Of a DNA stretch of 64,000 nucleotides, positions 1-7,418 are shown in pieces (the first letter of the stretch is position 1; each line of letters begins with the position of its first letter). The stretch is from the NCBI GenBank assembly GCA_039995105.1, contig CP146203.1, forward strand, positions 3,348,001-3,412,000, in the 5' to 3' direction. Made by a program: the position numbers and the translations under genes. A model generated the notes under the pieces. The model was not told the DNA's origin and ran no database searches. It worked only from the letters and a program-made list of their open reading frames with translations. This DNA is from Jonesiaceae bacterium BS-20. Lineage in GTDB: Bacteria > Actinomycetota > Actinomycetes > Actinomycetales > Cellulomonadaceae.

Positions 1-69
1 ATACTCGAGCGAGTGGATGCAGAATCCTGGCGCCTGGTACTGGGGCCAAGCGACACGGTGAAGCCGTAA
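1..69 (+). CDS. C-terminal end of an unidentified gene cut by the window edge
   Basis: An open frame enters from the left edge in frame 1 and ends at TAA (67-69), giving 22 residues that finish in LGPSDTVKP. It stops 3 bp before the convergent TetR stop codon, the tight convergent spacing usual for two real genes. Too little is visible to name a family, and a chance open frame of this length is possible. Confidence 0.35.
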   Translation: MLERVDAESWRLVLGPSDTVKP

Positions 70-72
70 CGG

Positions 73-690
73 TTAGTTCGCGGTCAGGCCATCCCACAGG
101 TACTCAATATGCTCGGCCATGTCGATCGAATTATCCAGCATCCACTGGGTTTGCAGACCATCTGAAGCTGCAGCCAACAGAGTTGCAATTTTGTCTGCAT
201 CCAAGTGCTCGGGTAATGCACCCGCTGACTGTTGTGAACGCACAAAATTGGATACAACGGCCCTGTAGCTGCTGTAACGAGCCTGGAAAAAGGACCGCGC
301 TGAATGCTCAGGGGAGGTCGCTTCCGCAGAAAACTGGGTGTAAAGCTGGACTAAGCCGGGGACTTCAGCATTGTGGCGCAAAAGGTTAGCAAGGGCTTCA
401 ATGAACTGTTTGGGGGTTTCAATCTCATCGAGAGTGGGCCCGGGAACGTTCAATTTATCGCGCTTGTGAAGGATCTCTGCGTAGAGCTCCTCCTTCGAAT
501 CAAAGTAGTGCAGCAGTCCCGTCTGGCTGAGGCCCACAGCGGTAGCTAGTTCCCGGATTGATGCCTTCCGGTAGCCATTTTTTGCGATTACCACTAGAGC
601 GGTGGTTAAGATCTCCTCGCGCTTTGCGATTCCCTTGGCGTAGGACCCGCGGGTGGTAGATGGATTTTTAGGGGTTGCCTGGCCTGACAT
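73..690 (-). CDS. TetR/AcrR family transcriptional regulator
   Basis: A 205-residue protein, usual TetR length. Residues about 25-72 form the DNA-binding domain: the helix containing REEILTTALVVIAKNGY, then the helix-turn-helix RELATAVGLSQTGLLHYF and the typical SKEEL that follows. The C-terminal two thirds is the ligand-binding and dimerisation half and carries no diagnostic motif, so the inducer is unknown. It diverges from the flavin oxidoreductase gene across about 280 bp, the common arrangement for a TetR repressor controlling its neighbour. That target is inference. A TATACT element lies just upstream of the ATG. Confidence 0.88.
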   Translation of the reverse strand: MSGQATPKNPSTTRGSYAKGIAKREEILTTALVVIAKNGYRKASIRELATAVGLSQTGLLHYFDSKEELYAEILHKRDKLNVPGPTLDEIETPKQFIEALANLLRHNAEVPGLVQLYTQFSAEATSPEHSARSFFQARYSSYRAVVSNFVRSQQSAGALPEHLDADKIATLLAAASDGLQTQWMLDNSIDMAEHIEYLWDGLTAN

Positions 691-972
691 GGCGCCAGTA
701 TATCGAGATGGGATTCTCTACCGCCAAGATCGTGGGAGTCATGAGGCTGAGGGATACAAAGCCAAAGCTGCATCTGACACGGTTGACCAATCCCACGAGC
801 AGATTGGCCGTGGAACTGCGCGCCAACGCTTTAGGCAGTTGGTCGCCGGTGGGGTGTGGAATACAGACTCGGCGGGTTTGGTTAGGAATGATACGGCTGC
901 AGATCAACCTCCAGCCCGGGGAAGGGTTCCGTGCTTCACAACGTATTGTCTAACAAATCAGCGCAAACGGGT
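691..972. promoter_or_regulatory. Divergent intergenic region between tetR and flavin oxidoreductase
   Basis: About 280 bp separate the two divergent starts. On the minus strand a TATACT -10-like box (697-702 in plus coordinates) lies 6 nt from the tetR ATG, suggesting a nearly leaderless transcript. A weak GAGA-N6-TCTC repeat lies next to it and may be an operator. Overlapping open frames on both strands here have no convincing ribosome-binding site or protein-like composition, so I do not call genes. Confidence 0.35.
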
Positions 973-2151
973 ATGCAGCAATTCAAAGTCATCATAATCG
1001 GCGCAGGCCAGGCCGGGTTAAGCGCTGCGTACAACCTGAAGCGGCGCGGGTTGATACCGTTTGTCGACTTCATAGTTCTCGATGCCAACCCCGGCCCAGG
1101 TGGCGCGTGGCGGCACCGCTGGCCATCACTGACACTGGGCAAGGCACACGGTATTCATGATCTACCCGGTTTGAAATTAGGCAAGCCCAGCCCGATTGAA
1201 CCGGCTTCTGCGGTGGTGGCTCGCTACTACGGCACATACGAAGAAGAGTTCGAGCTTCCTATTGTACGCCCGGTAAAGACCACCGCTGTTCGCAGCCTTA
1301 CCTCCGACCCAGATGCCCCGCTCATCGTTGAAGGAGTCATCAGCAGGGGAATCGTGGGGGACAGGGGCAAGGGAAACACCGGCCGAGGTCCCGCTACAGG
1401 GACCGAAGAATTTGTGTCCTATCAAACCCAAACAATTATTAATGCGACGGGAACCTGGGACCAACCCTTTGTTCCCTACTATCCCGGTATTGCAGACTTT
1501 GCTGGACGGCAGTTGCACACCAAGAACTATTGCAGCCCAGATGAATTCATTGGGCAAACTGTTGCTGTTGTTGGCGGTGGGGCTAGCGCCGTTCAGTTCC
1601 TCCTGCCACTCGCACATGCCGGAATCAATACGGTTTGGTCCACCAGAAGAGCCCCAGTCTTTCGAGACTTTGACGGTGACTGGGGGCTCAGCGTGGAAGA
1701 GTCGGTCCGGGAAAGAACACTTGCCGGACTGCCAACCCTGAGCGTGGTGGGCGCGACCGGACTCAACCTGACACCTGAGTATCAGGCCGGAATCGACGCA
1801 GGAATTTTGATTTCCAGGGGTCCCATACAGAACATTACGAAAACCGGGATTAACTTTTCCGGGGTCACCCAAGCACAAGTGGGAGACATCATGCCGCAGT
1901 GGGAAGGCGGTGAAGTCCCGGTGGACACCATCTTGTGGGCCACCGGTTTCAAGCCGGTGTTGCGGCACTTGGCACCGCTCAGGCTGCGATCATCGCGCGG
2001 AGGTATTGTGACCGACGGTGCCAAAGTGTTCGCAGATCAACGCGTGTTTCTTGCTGGTTACGGTGCTGGCGCATCGACAATTGGTGCCACCCGTACCGGT
2101 CGGCTAGCAGCGGTTGCCGCTGCCGACCGCGTACAAGGAGCTCGTGTTTGA
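973..2151 (+). CDS. FAD-dependent NAD(P)-binding oxidoreductase (flavin monooxygenase-like)
   Basis: From the chosen ATG the protein is 392 residues. The N-terminus carries the FAD-binding Rossmann motif GAGQAGLSAAYNL, a second nucleotide-binding motif VVGGGASAVQF lies mid-protein, and ATG and WATGFKPVL motifs typical of flavin monooxygenases and pyridine nucleotide-disulfide-type reductases follow. The C-terminal FLAGYGAGASTIGA is the usual FAD-contacting segment. An upstream ATG at 931 would add 14 residues without family character; the 973 start puts the Rossmann strand close to the N-terminus as usual. Substrate unknown; probably a cytosolic oxygenase or reductase, possibly repressed by the divergent TetR. 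Confidence 0.82.
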   Translation: MQQFKVIIIGAGQAGLSAAYNLKRRGLIPFVDFIVLDANPGPGGAWRHRWPSLTLGKAHGIHDLPGLKLGKPSPIEPASAVVARYYGTYEEEFELPIVRPVKTTAVRSLTSDPDAPLIVEGVISRGIVGDRGKGNTGRGPATGTEEFVSYQTQTIINATGTWDQPFVPYYPGIADFAGRQLHTKNYCSPDEFIGQTVAVVGGGASAVQFLLPLAHAGINTVWSTRRAPVFRDFDGDWGLSVEESVRERTLAGLPTLSVVGATGLNLTPEYQAGIDAGILISRGPIQNITKTGINFSGVTQAQVGDIMPQWEGGEVPVDTILWATGFKPVLRHLAPLRLRSSRGGIVTDGAKVFADQRVFLAGYGAGASTIGATRTGRLAAVAAADRVQGARV

Positions 2152-2200
2152 GCGCATGCCAAGGATCACGCAAGCATAACTAAGTCCCAAACAGGTGAAC

Positions 2201-2794
2201 CTACTGGTCGAGCGACTCGAAGGTGTACTCCCAGATCAACACATTGTCTGGAGCAAAGTACTGGTAGGTGATCGCAAGGTCACCCTCAAGGCCGAAGTCA
2301 CGCATGAGTGGGAAAACCTCGTCATTAATTTGCGTGGTCATCTGGGGAAGTTGAGCATCAAAGCTTGCCTTCGATGCAGAGACGTCCATCTGCTCGGCGT
2401 AGGTGAACGTGAATGCGATTGCTCCGGCATCGCCAGTTTCCACTGCCATTTCCGAGTACAAGTCGGGGTACATTTCACGAACAGCATCAAACGATGCACG
2501 TTCGAGGTCGGCGTACTTCTCAAGAAGTTCCGCTTGTGCTTCTGCGTCGTAGTCGCCGGTGTCCGTGCTCTCGGGAGCCACGGTCTCTTCCGGAGCCGCG
2601 GTCTCAGTGGCTTCTGGTTCAGAACTTGCATCCGGGGTCTGGGACTCGGATGTGGAAGGCTTGGCTGTGATGTTTGGCTTGTTGTCGTCTGCTGAACAAG
2701 CTGCTAGACCCACGGTAAGGGCTGCGGCTGCAAGCGTCGCGATTAGGGCATTTTTTATGGTGTTGGACCGAAACCCAAGAGTGCTTTTTTGCAT
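2201..2794 (-). CDS. Secreted lipoprotein, DUF4854-like
   Basis: From the second methionine (MQKSTLGFR) the protein is 197 residues. The signal peptide ends in the lipobox LAAC, so the mature protein should be a diacylated lipoprotein on the outer membrane face. A Ser/Thr/Glu/Pro-rich linker of about 50 residues follows, then a compact C-terminal domain of about 110 residues ending DNVLIWEYTFESLDQ, which resembles small DUF4854-type lipoproteins. Function unknown. A start at 2836 is possible but would put 14 extra residues before the signal peptide. It converges with the flavin oxidoreductase gene. Confidence 0.75.
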   Translation of the reverse strand: MQKSTLGFRSNTIKNALIATLAAAALTVGLAACSADDNKPNITAKPSTSESQTPDASSEPEATETAAPEETVAPESTDTGDYDAEAQAELLEKYADLERASFDAVREMYPDLYSEMAVETGDAGAIAFTFTYAEQMDVSASKASFDAQLPQMTTQINDEVFPLMRDFGLEGDLAITYQYFAPDNVLIWEYTFESLDQ

Positions 2795-2966
2795 TTTGTG
2801 ATCGTATCTCAGACGCAAGGCAAGCATCCATTTCATTCATGCTACGCACCTTTGTGAAGTATGATTTCACCATCAAAACGCGTACACGGTTCAACGTGGT
2901 TGACCTATTCCTGCAGGTTGAGCTGCAAAATACGAACAGAAGCGTGCGGCAGGTTAATCTAATGGG

Positions 2967-3566
2967 GTGACCTCCCTATCTATCAAATCTGAACAAATCA
3001 GCAATGAGTTTGCCCAAGACCTGCACCGCACCTTGACTACGTGGCAGCCAATCAACCCGCAGCAGGGCGCCCTCAAACAGGAATATGCGGAGTTTGTGCA
3101 GAGCCATGGTGGTGCCGCTATTGACCGTCATGCCGGACCGGAGCACGTGACGGCTTCATCGTTTGTATTCACCCCGGACCTGGGCCAGGTGCTCCTGTGT
3201 TTTCACCGAAAAGGTCAATTTTGGGTGCAACTGGGTGGCCACATCGACCCAGAGGACACTACGGCAGCGGTTGCTGCGACCCGGGAGGCCACTGAGGAAA
3301 GTGGGCTCACCGGCCTCGAACTGCTCAGTGAGGAGCCAATTGACCTGAACAGGCACGGCCTGGCCAATGCGTTTGGTGCCTGCAAGGTGCACTGGGACCT
3401 AGGTTACGGATTCTTGGCAAACCGGGAAGACAACATTGTGGTTAGCCCAGAAAGCGAAGACGTAGCGTGGTGGCCGGTGGACCAACTTCCCAAGCAGACC
3501 CCGCACGACTTTCCCGAGCGATTGGCCCTTGCCGTGGCAGAACTCAAACACCGGCTCACAAAGTAG
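2967..3566 (+). CDS. NUDIX hydrolase
   Basis: 199 residues starting at GTG; an ATG at 2962 runs straight into a stop. The Nudix box lies in the middle (GGHIDPEDTTAAVAATREA then TEESGLTG), with the REATEE core holding the metal-binding glutamates; the first acidic position is Asp rather than Glu. The preceding strand (QVLLCFHRKGQFWVQLGGHI) is typical of the fold. The family cleaves nucleoside diphosphates linked to another moiety; the substrate is not readable. The N-terminal 50 residues are an extra helical segment. Confidence 0.85.
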   Translation: MTSLSIKSEQISNEFAQDLHRTLTTWQPINPQQGALKQEYAEFVQSHGGAAIDRHAGPEHVTASSFVFTPDLGQVLLCFHRKGQFWVQLGGHIDPEDTTAAVAATREATEESGLTGLELLSEEPIDLNRHGLANAFGACKVHWDLGYGFLANREDNIVVSPESEDVAWWPVDQLPKQTPHDFPERLALAVAELKHRLTK

Positions 3567-3668
3567 CGACCGGGTGGCTTTTCCCGCGGCTGGCAGGCAG
3601 GGGTTCCCACGGTTGGCGGGGCAGAATCTCTTGTGGCTGGAGTGGGGTAGCCGGCGTAGAGTTTAGGC

Positions 3669-4067
3669 ATGGTTACCAACGATCCAGTTGTCTCTAACCC
3701 GGACCTCTACAAGGTCCTGTGGGAAAACGAATCCGTACGTGTTCTTGAATAACAGGATCAGCCCGGTAGCAAAACCACGCTCCACAAACACCCCGATAGC
3801 GTGATGGTCACGCTCAGCGCATTCCAACGACGTCTGAGTGTTGGCAACCGCGTCATTGAAACCGCATTGCAGGCTGGCCAGGCGGTTTGGTTGCCCGCCC
3901 AAAGCCATGTGGGAGAAAACATTGGTGATTCAGAAACACACACCATCTTTGTGGAGCTGAAGAACCAGAAAGTGAACTCTGACGGCGCGGTGCCTGAACC
4001 TAATGCAGTGCCTGAACCTAACGTTGCGCCTGAACCTAATGCAGCGCTAGCTGGAAGTACTCATTAA
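3669..4067 (+). pseudogene. Cupin-domain protein interrupted by a premature stop
   Basis: ATG at 3669 opens a frame of 27 codons ending ESVRVLE, then TAA (3750-3752). The same frame continues without any shift to 4067 with text that clearly completes a small cupin: PGSKTTLHKHPDSVMVTLS, then LQAGQAVWLPAQSHVGENIG and THTIFVELK. Close cupins have Tyr at the interrupted position, so one base change from TAC or TAT would explain the stop. A restart at GTG 3798 or ATG 3801 would lose the metal-binding HxH strand. The C-terminus carries three near-repeats of six residues (VPEPNA, VPEPNV, APEPNA) encoded by an 18-bp tandem repeat at about 3990-4047. A sequencing error or stop readthrough cannot be excluded. 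Confidence 0.82.
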
Positions 4068-4096
4068 AAGTGCCTACCAATTCGAAACATACGTAA

Positions 4097-4132
4097 CAGG
4101 GCGGTACCGGATTCTTATCTGGTACCGCCCTG
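4097..4132 (+). terminator. Hairpin terminator after the cupin pseudogene
   Basis: Perfect 12-bp arms CAGGGCGGTACC (4097-4108) and GGTACCGCCCTG (4121-4132) with a 12-nt loop, 30 bp after the cupin stop. There is no downstream U-tract, as for several hairpins in this window. Confidence 0.65.
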
Positions 4133-4139
4133 CGCAACG

Positions 4140-5073
4140 TAACCCGTCAAGGCAAGTTAGGTTGCAATTTCTTTGGTGCATCCGCGATCGCGGTGAGGAA
4201 TTGGCATCTGCCAAATTTCCCTTACGCAACTACCGCGGAGGCACGCTGGGGTTCGTCAATGCGAACCGTCATGGAGCCTCCTTTCGGTCGAACTGCGGCC
4301 CCACGCTCAGCGTGATTGGCCCTGACAAAATTAGCGTACTGCGATCAAACGCTGCCGTCTAGCGATTTTTTGACCTGCACGAACTGGTTCGCTCAGCGCA
4401 AGATTGTGGGGAACTGAGCGGACTGCACTAGCCGCTGATGTTCCCTTTCTTCTGCCAAACGCTGCAGACGGTTCACCTCAGCTAAATGCGTTCGCTGGTC
4501 CGCAGGCGTTTTTGAGCGCCTTGGAAAAAGTGACATGAGAATTACCAATCAAGTGTTGTAAATACGGAGAATTGAGCGTCGCAACGCGGTTCGCGGCGCG
4601 ACAATGAGGCCTACCGATGCGTAGGACTTTGGAGAAAAAGGGGCAAGAACGAGCAAGACTTCCCGATGCTTGCCCAGGCGGGCATCGCAAAGCGCGTCCC
4701 AGCGTGACCAGAAAGAACGCTTCTTGCAGCGTTACCTGCGCGAAGGTTACTCACGGCTTCACCTGCACAGGGCCACCCAGTGGGCAACCCGCGGGAAGGC
4801 CTACCGTTGGGTGAGTCGCTGGGGTTCGAAAACGGGGCTATGCGGCTCCGGGGAGCATCGTCGTAAACGAGATGCTCGGGCGCTGAGCGCCCAACTTCGG
4901 TGTGGTGTCCATGGTCAGCGTCCTTTCAAATCTGGGCTTACGGAACAGTGGCTTACAGAACAGTAGTGTCGCAAGCCAGCGAGCATTTGTGGCCGCAACA
5001 GTTCAAGCCTATGGAACAGGTAAAGCTCGCGTCCAGTTATTTATTCTCAGAAACTCGCTTAGTAGTGAGAAAG
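4140..5073. other. Gene-poor, probably degraded intergenic stretch
   Basis: About 930 bp with no gene I can support apart from the micro-ORF at 4222-4272. Contents: a plus-strand frame at 4670-4966 with a short helix-turn-helix-like patch (QKERFLQRYLREGYSRLHLH) that may be a remnant of a mobile-element or phage DNA-binding protein; a perfect GGGCGC-TGA-GCGCCC hairpin (4878-4892); and a 15-bp direct repeat GGCTTAC(G/A)GAACAGT at 4935-4949 and 4950-4964 in the leader of the MFS gene. Confidence 0.4.
4222..4272 (-). other. Micro-ORF or gene remnant with a strong Shine-Dalgarno
   Basis: On the minus strand AAAGGAGG (4277-4284 in plus coordinates) precedes ATG at 4272 by 4 nt. The frame gives 16 residues (MTVRIDEPQRASAVVA) and a TAA at 4222-4224. 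After that stop the same frame stays open for 24 more codons and ends in a protein-like tail (LTAIADAPKKLQPNLP). This looks like the first and last parts of an internally deleted gene, or a leader peptide. No family recognised. Confidence 0.35.
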
Positions 5074-5091
5074 TGCGTACGATCGTACACA
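5074..5091. promoter_or_regulatory. Palindromic operator-like site at the MFS start codon
   Basis: The 18-nt TGCGTACGATCGTACACA contains a perfect 12-bp palindrome GTACGATCGTAC (5077-5088), extending to 9-bp arms with one mismatch. It ends on the A of the chosen ATG, so a protein bound here would block a promoter or leaderless start. No regulator is next door, so the cognate factor is unknown. Confidence 0.45.
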
Positions 5092-6353
5092 TGACCATAG
5101 CCTCCTCAAAATCATCCCGGGTAGTTCCTAGTGCCCAAGTCAGGTCAGCGCGTTTAGCCGTGGCTCTTTTCTTCTTTACCAACGGGGCGCTGTTCTCCAG
5201 TTTGGTGCCGCACTTCCCGGGCATCAAAGCGGACCTTGGCCTAGGCAACGCAATGTACGGGGTGGCGATCGGTGCGTTTCCTGCCGGTGCAATCGTGCTT
5301 GGGCTTCTGGCCGGACTGCTGATCAGAAAGTGGACGTCCGCAAAGGTTGCGCTAATTTTTACCGTTGCTACTGCGCTCTGCATTGTTTTGGTGGGGGTTT
5401 CTGGAAACTTCTACCTGCTCGTTGCACTGCTGTTCCTCGGTGGGGGCGGCGACGCGCTCACGGATGTTGGTCAAAATGCGCACGGGCTACGGGTCCAAAA
5501 GGCATATGGCCGCTCAATCAACAATGGTTTTCACGCAATTTGGTCGATTGGGGCCGTCACGGGAGGGTCAATCGGGGCCCTCATGATCACGCTTGGTGTG
5601 CCACGGACGGCGCACCTCGTTGCCATTGCGGTGTTGACCACCGGTATTGCTTTGTTTGCGTATGCGCGTAGGTTGCCGGGCGCAGACAATGAAGCTGACG
5701 TGCTGGACCTTGACACTCAGACGGTGGTAAATAAGCAAAGCCAACGGTTGACGGTGCGAACCATCGCCATTCTAGGGGCTCTTTCCCTAATCTCAATCGC
5801 CGGTGCCCTGGTTGAAGATGCCGGGAGCACGTGGGCCGCCATCTACCTTGGAGAACATCTGGGGGCCGCTGCGGGACTTGCCACAACCGGATATATCGCG
5901 CTAGTGGGGAGCCAATTTATTGGCCGGATGATTGGGGATTCACTCGTTGATCGGTTTGGTCAACGGCTGGTTGCCTATGCAGGTGGTTTCTTGATCTTTG
6001 CGGGTATGGGCGCCGCGCTGGTGTTCCCCTCCATTCCTGCAACCATTGTTGGCTTTGGGTTGGCTGGATTTGGGTCCGCTACGCTCATCCCTGCGGCGTA
6101 CCAGGCCGCCGATGGGCTACCGGGGCTCAAGCCGGGTACGGGCCTGACGGTCGTGTCTTGGCTGCTGCGTTTGGGATTCCTATTCTCCCCGCCGATTGTT
6201 GGTTTGGTTGCGGACGCAACCTCCTTGCGGCTTGGATTGTTGGTGTTGCCAATCGCTGGAGTGGTCATTCTCCTGACCGCTAGCGTGCTGGAAAACCGAG
6301 TGCAGCCCATCGCGGTTGATGCCGTGGAAAACGCTTCTTCTCAAGATTCGTGA
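5091..6353 (+). CDS. Major facilitator superfamily transporter
   Basis: From ATG 5091 the protein is 420 residues, normal for a 12-helix MFS carrier. Hydrophobic segments alternate with short loops; the first helix pair (LAVALFFFTNGALFSSLVPH) and the glycine-rich segments FPAGAIVLGLLAGLLIRK and GGGGDALTDVGQNAHG are typical. It resembles the YbjJ-like subgroup, whose substrates are largely unknown; a drug or metabolite exporter of the inner membrane is likely. An in-frame ATG at 4902 would add 63 residues of non-hydrophobic text and is rejected. The terminator region is shared with the convergent MaoC gene. Confidence 0.83.
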   Translation: MTIASSKSSRVVPSAQVRSARLAVALFFFTNGALFSSLVPHFPGIKADLGLGNAMYGVAIGAFPAGAIVLGLLAGLLIRKWTSAKVALIFTVATALCIVLVGVSGNFYLLVALLFLGGGGDALTDVGQNAHGLRVQKAYGRSINNGFHAIWSIGAVTGGSIGALMITLGVPRTAHLVAIAVLTTGIALFAYARRLPGADNEADVLDLDTQTVVNKQSQRLTVRTIAILGALSLISIAGALVEDAGSTWAAIYLGEHLGAAAGLATTGYIALVGSQFIGRMIGDSLVDRFGQRLVAYAGGFLIFAGMGAALVFPSIPATIVGFGLAGFGSATLIPAAYQAADGLPGLKPGTGLTVVSWLLRLGFLFSPPIVGLVADATSLRLGLLVLPIAGVVILLTASVLENRVQPIAVDAVENASSQDS

Positions 6354-6407
6354 TGAATAGTGGGCGTCCGTACGGCCCTAATGCAAGACCTTCCGGACGC
6401 CTGCCAA

Positions 6408-7418
6408 CTACAGGCTGGCTACCTGACCGCTGAAGAATAATTTGCCCGTTTTGGCGTTCCACGCGGTGTAGAGCGCTCCCGACCGGTTATCCACAGTTGT
6501 ATGGGTCACAGGGGCTGGCGCCGCGGTGAGGGCCAGTGACACTTTGCCGGGTAGGAGTACCGGGCGGCCAAATTCTACGGTCCAAATAAAACGCTCGGGA
6601 CGCAGGGGACGAGCCTCGGCAAGTGCACGGGCCGCCGTATACATTCCGTGCGCTATTGGCTTGGCAAACCCAAACGCCTTTGCCCCCAATAAAGAGGTGT
6701 GAATTGGGTTGCGGTCGCCAGAGATTGCCGCATATTGCTTGGCTGTCCGGGGTGTCAACTGCCACTGGGCCGTGGGCACGGGGGCGTGGAACTCGGTGCG
6801 TTCTACCTGCTCACCGCGACCCTTGAGGTATTTGCCCTTAGCTAGATAGGTAGATTCTCCGCGCCACACGGGAACGCCCTGGCTGCGCACCTCAACAACA
6901 AGATCCACCGAGGTGCCCTTGGGATGCCCGGCCTGATTTTGAGCCCACGCAAACACCTCGAGCTCTTCGGTGTAGTGAATGGGCCGTGCCATGAGTACAC
7001 GGTTAGATAGGTGAATCATGCCGGCCACGGGCAGCGGAAAACCGGGCCGCACCATGATTGCCATCGCGGCTGGGAACGCGAGTACGTGCACAAAACCGGC
7101 CGGCAAAAACTCATCCACAGGCTCCCCAACGAGCTGTTGATAACTTTCCAAATGGGCCAAATCAGCACGTATTCCCGAGACTTGGTAACTCACATTCTCC
7201 AAGGCGAATTCAAGGGCATTTACCGTCGGCTGGGCATTGCCGGGAAGTTTATGGGTCAACCGGGTTAAGGCCGCTTTGGGGTCCGGGACAATCGCCTTCG
7301 CATACAGCGAACCCAAACCTGGCATCCGGTCTAGTACTAGGAGATTGCTGGGCCGGGCGGCCGGCGTGAGCGCGGTTCCATTGAACTGGTCCGCGTATTC
7401 AGATTGAGCGGCCATCAT
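6408..7418 (-). CDS. MaoC-like (R)-specific enoyl-CoA hydratase, double hotdog
   Basis: 336 residues from the ATG that overlaps the upstream reductase stop as ATGA. The C-terminal half carries the hydratase 2 signature AAISGDRNPIHTSLLGAK followed by GFAKPIAHGMYTA; the Asp and His in GDRNPIH are the catalytic pair of the family. The N-terminal half is the degenerate second hotdog that binds the acyl chain. It should hydrate trans-2-enoyl-CoA/ACP or dehydrate (R)-3-hydroxyacyl thioesters. It is the last gene of a thiolase-reductase-hydratase unit that mirrors the mycobacterial htdX-fabG4-fadA2 gene order (established knowledge of that locus). Confidence 0.87.
   Translation of the reverse strand: MMAAQSEYADQFNGTALTPAARPSNLLVLDRMPGLGSLYAKAIVPDPKAALTRLTHKLPGNAQPTVNALEFALENVSYQVSGIRADLAHLESYQQLVGEPVDEFLPAGFVHVLAFPAAMAIMVRPGFPLPVAGMIHLSNRVLMARPIHYTEELEVFAWAQNQAGHPKGTSVDLVVEVRSQGVPVWRGESTYLAKGKYLKGRGEQVERTEFHAPVPTAQWQLTPRTAKQYAAISGDRNPIHTSLLGAKAFGFAKPIAHGMYTAARALAEARPLRPERFIWTVEFGRPVLLPGKVSLALTAAPAPVTHTTVDNRSGALYTAWNAKTGKLFFSGQVASL

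Noticed and set aside
668-953. Overlapping frames on both strands in the tetR-oxidoreductase gap (minus 668-907, plus 675-953)
   Set aside because: They overlap the starts of both flanking genes, lack ribosome-binding sites and show no family motif.
1177-1968. 263-codon minus-strand frame inside the flavin oxidoreductase gene
   Set aside because: It lies wholly within a gene with full family motifs on the other strand, has no ribosome-binding site, and its translation is low in family character; a shadow frame.
4815-4840. GGGTTCGAAAA resembling a tRNA T-arm
   Set aside because: No matching acceptor stem, anticodon arm or D-arm can be formed around it.
4670-4966. 98-codon frame with a helix-turn-helix-like patch
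   Set aside because: No ribosome-binding site; Arg/Ser/Trp-rich composition after the first third; overlaps other frames of similar quality. Mentioned only as a possible remnant.
4902-5090. N-terminal extension of the MFS protein
   Set aside because: The added 63 residues contain no transmembrane or conserved text and would span the direct repeats and palindrome, which look regulatory.
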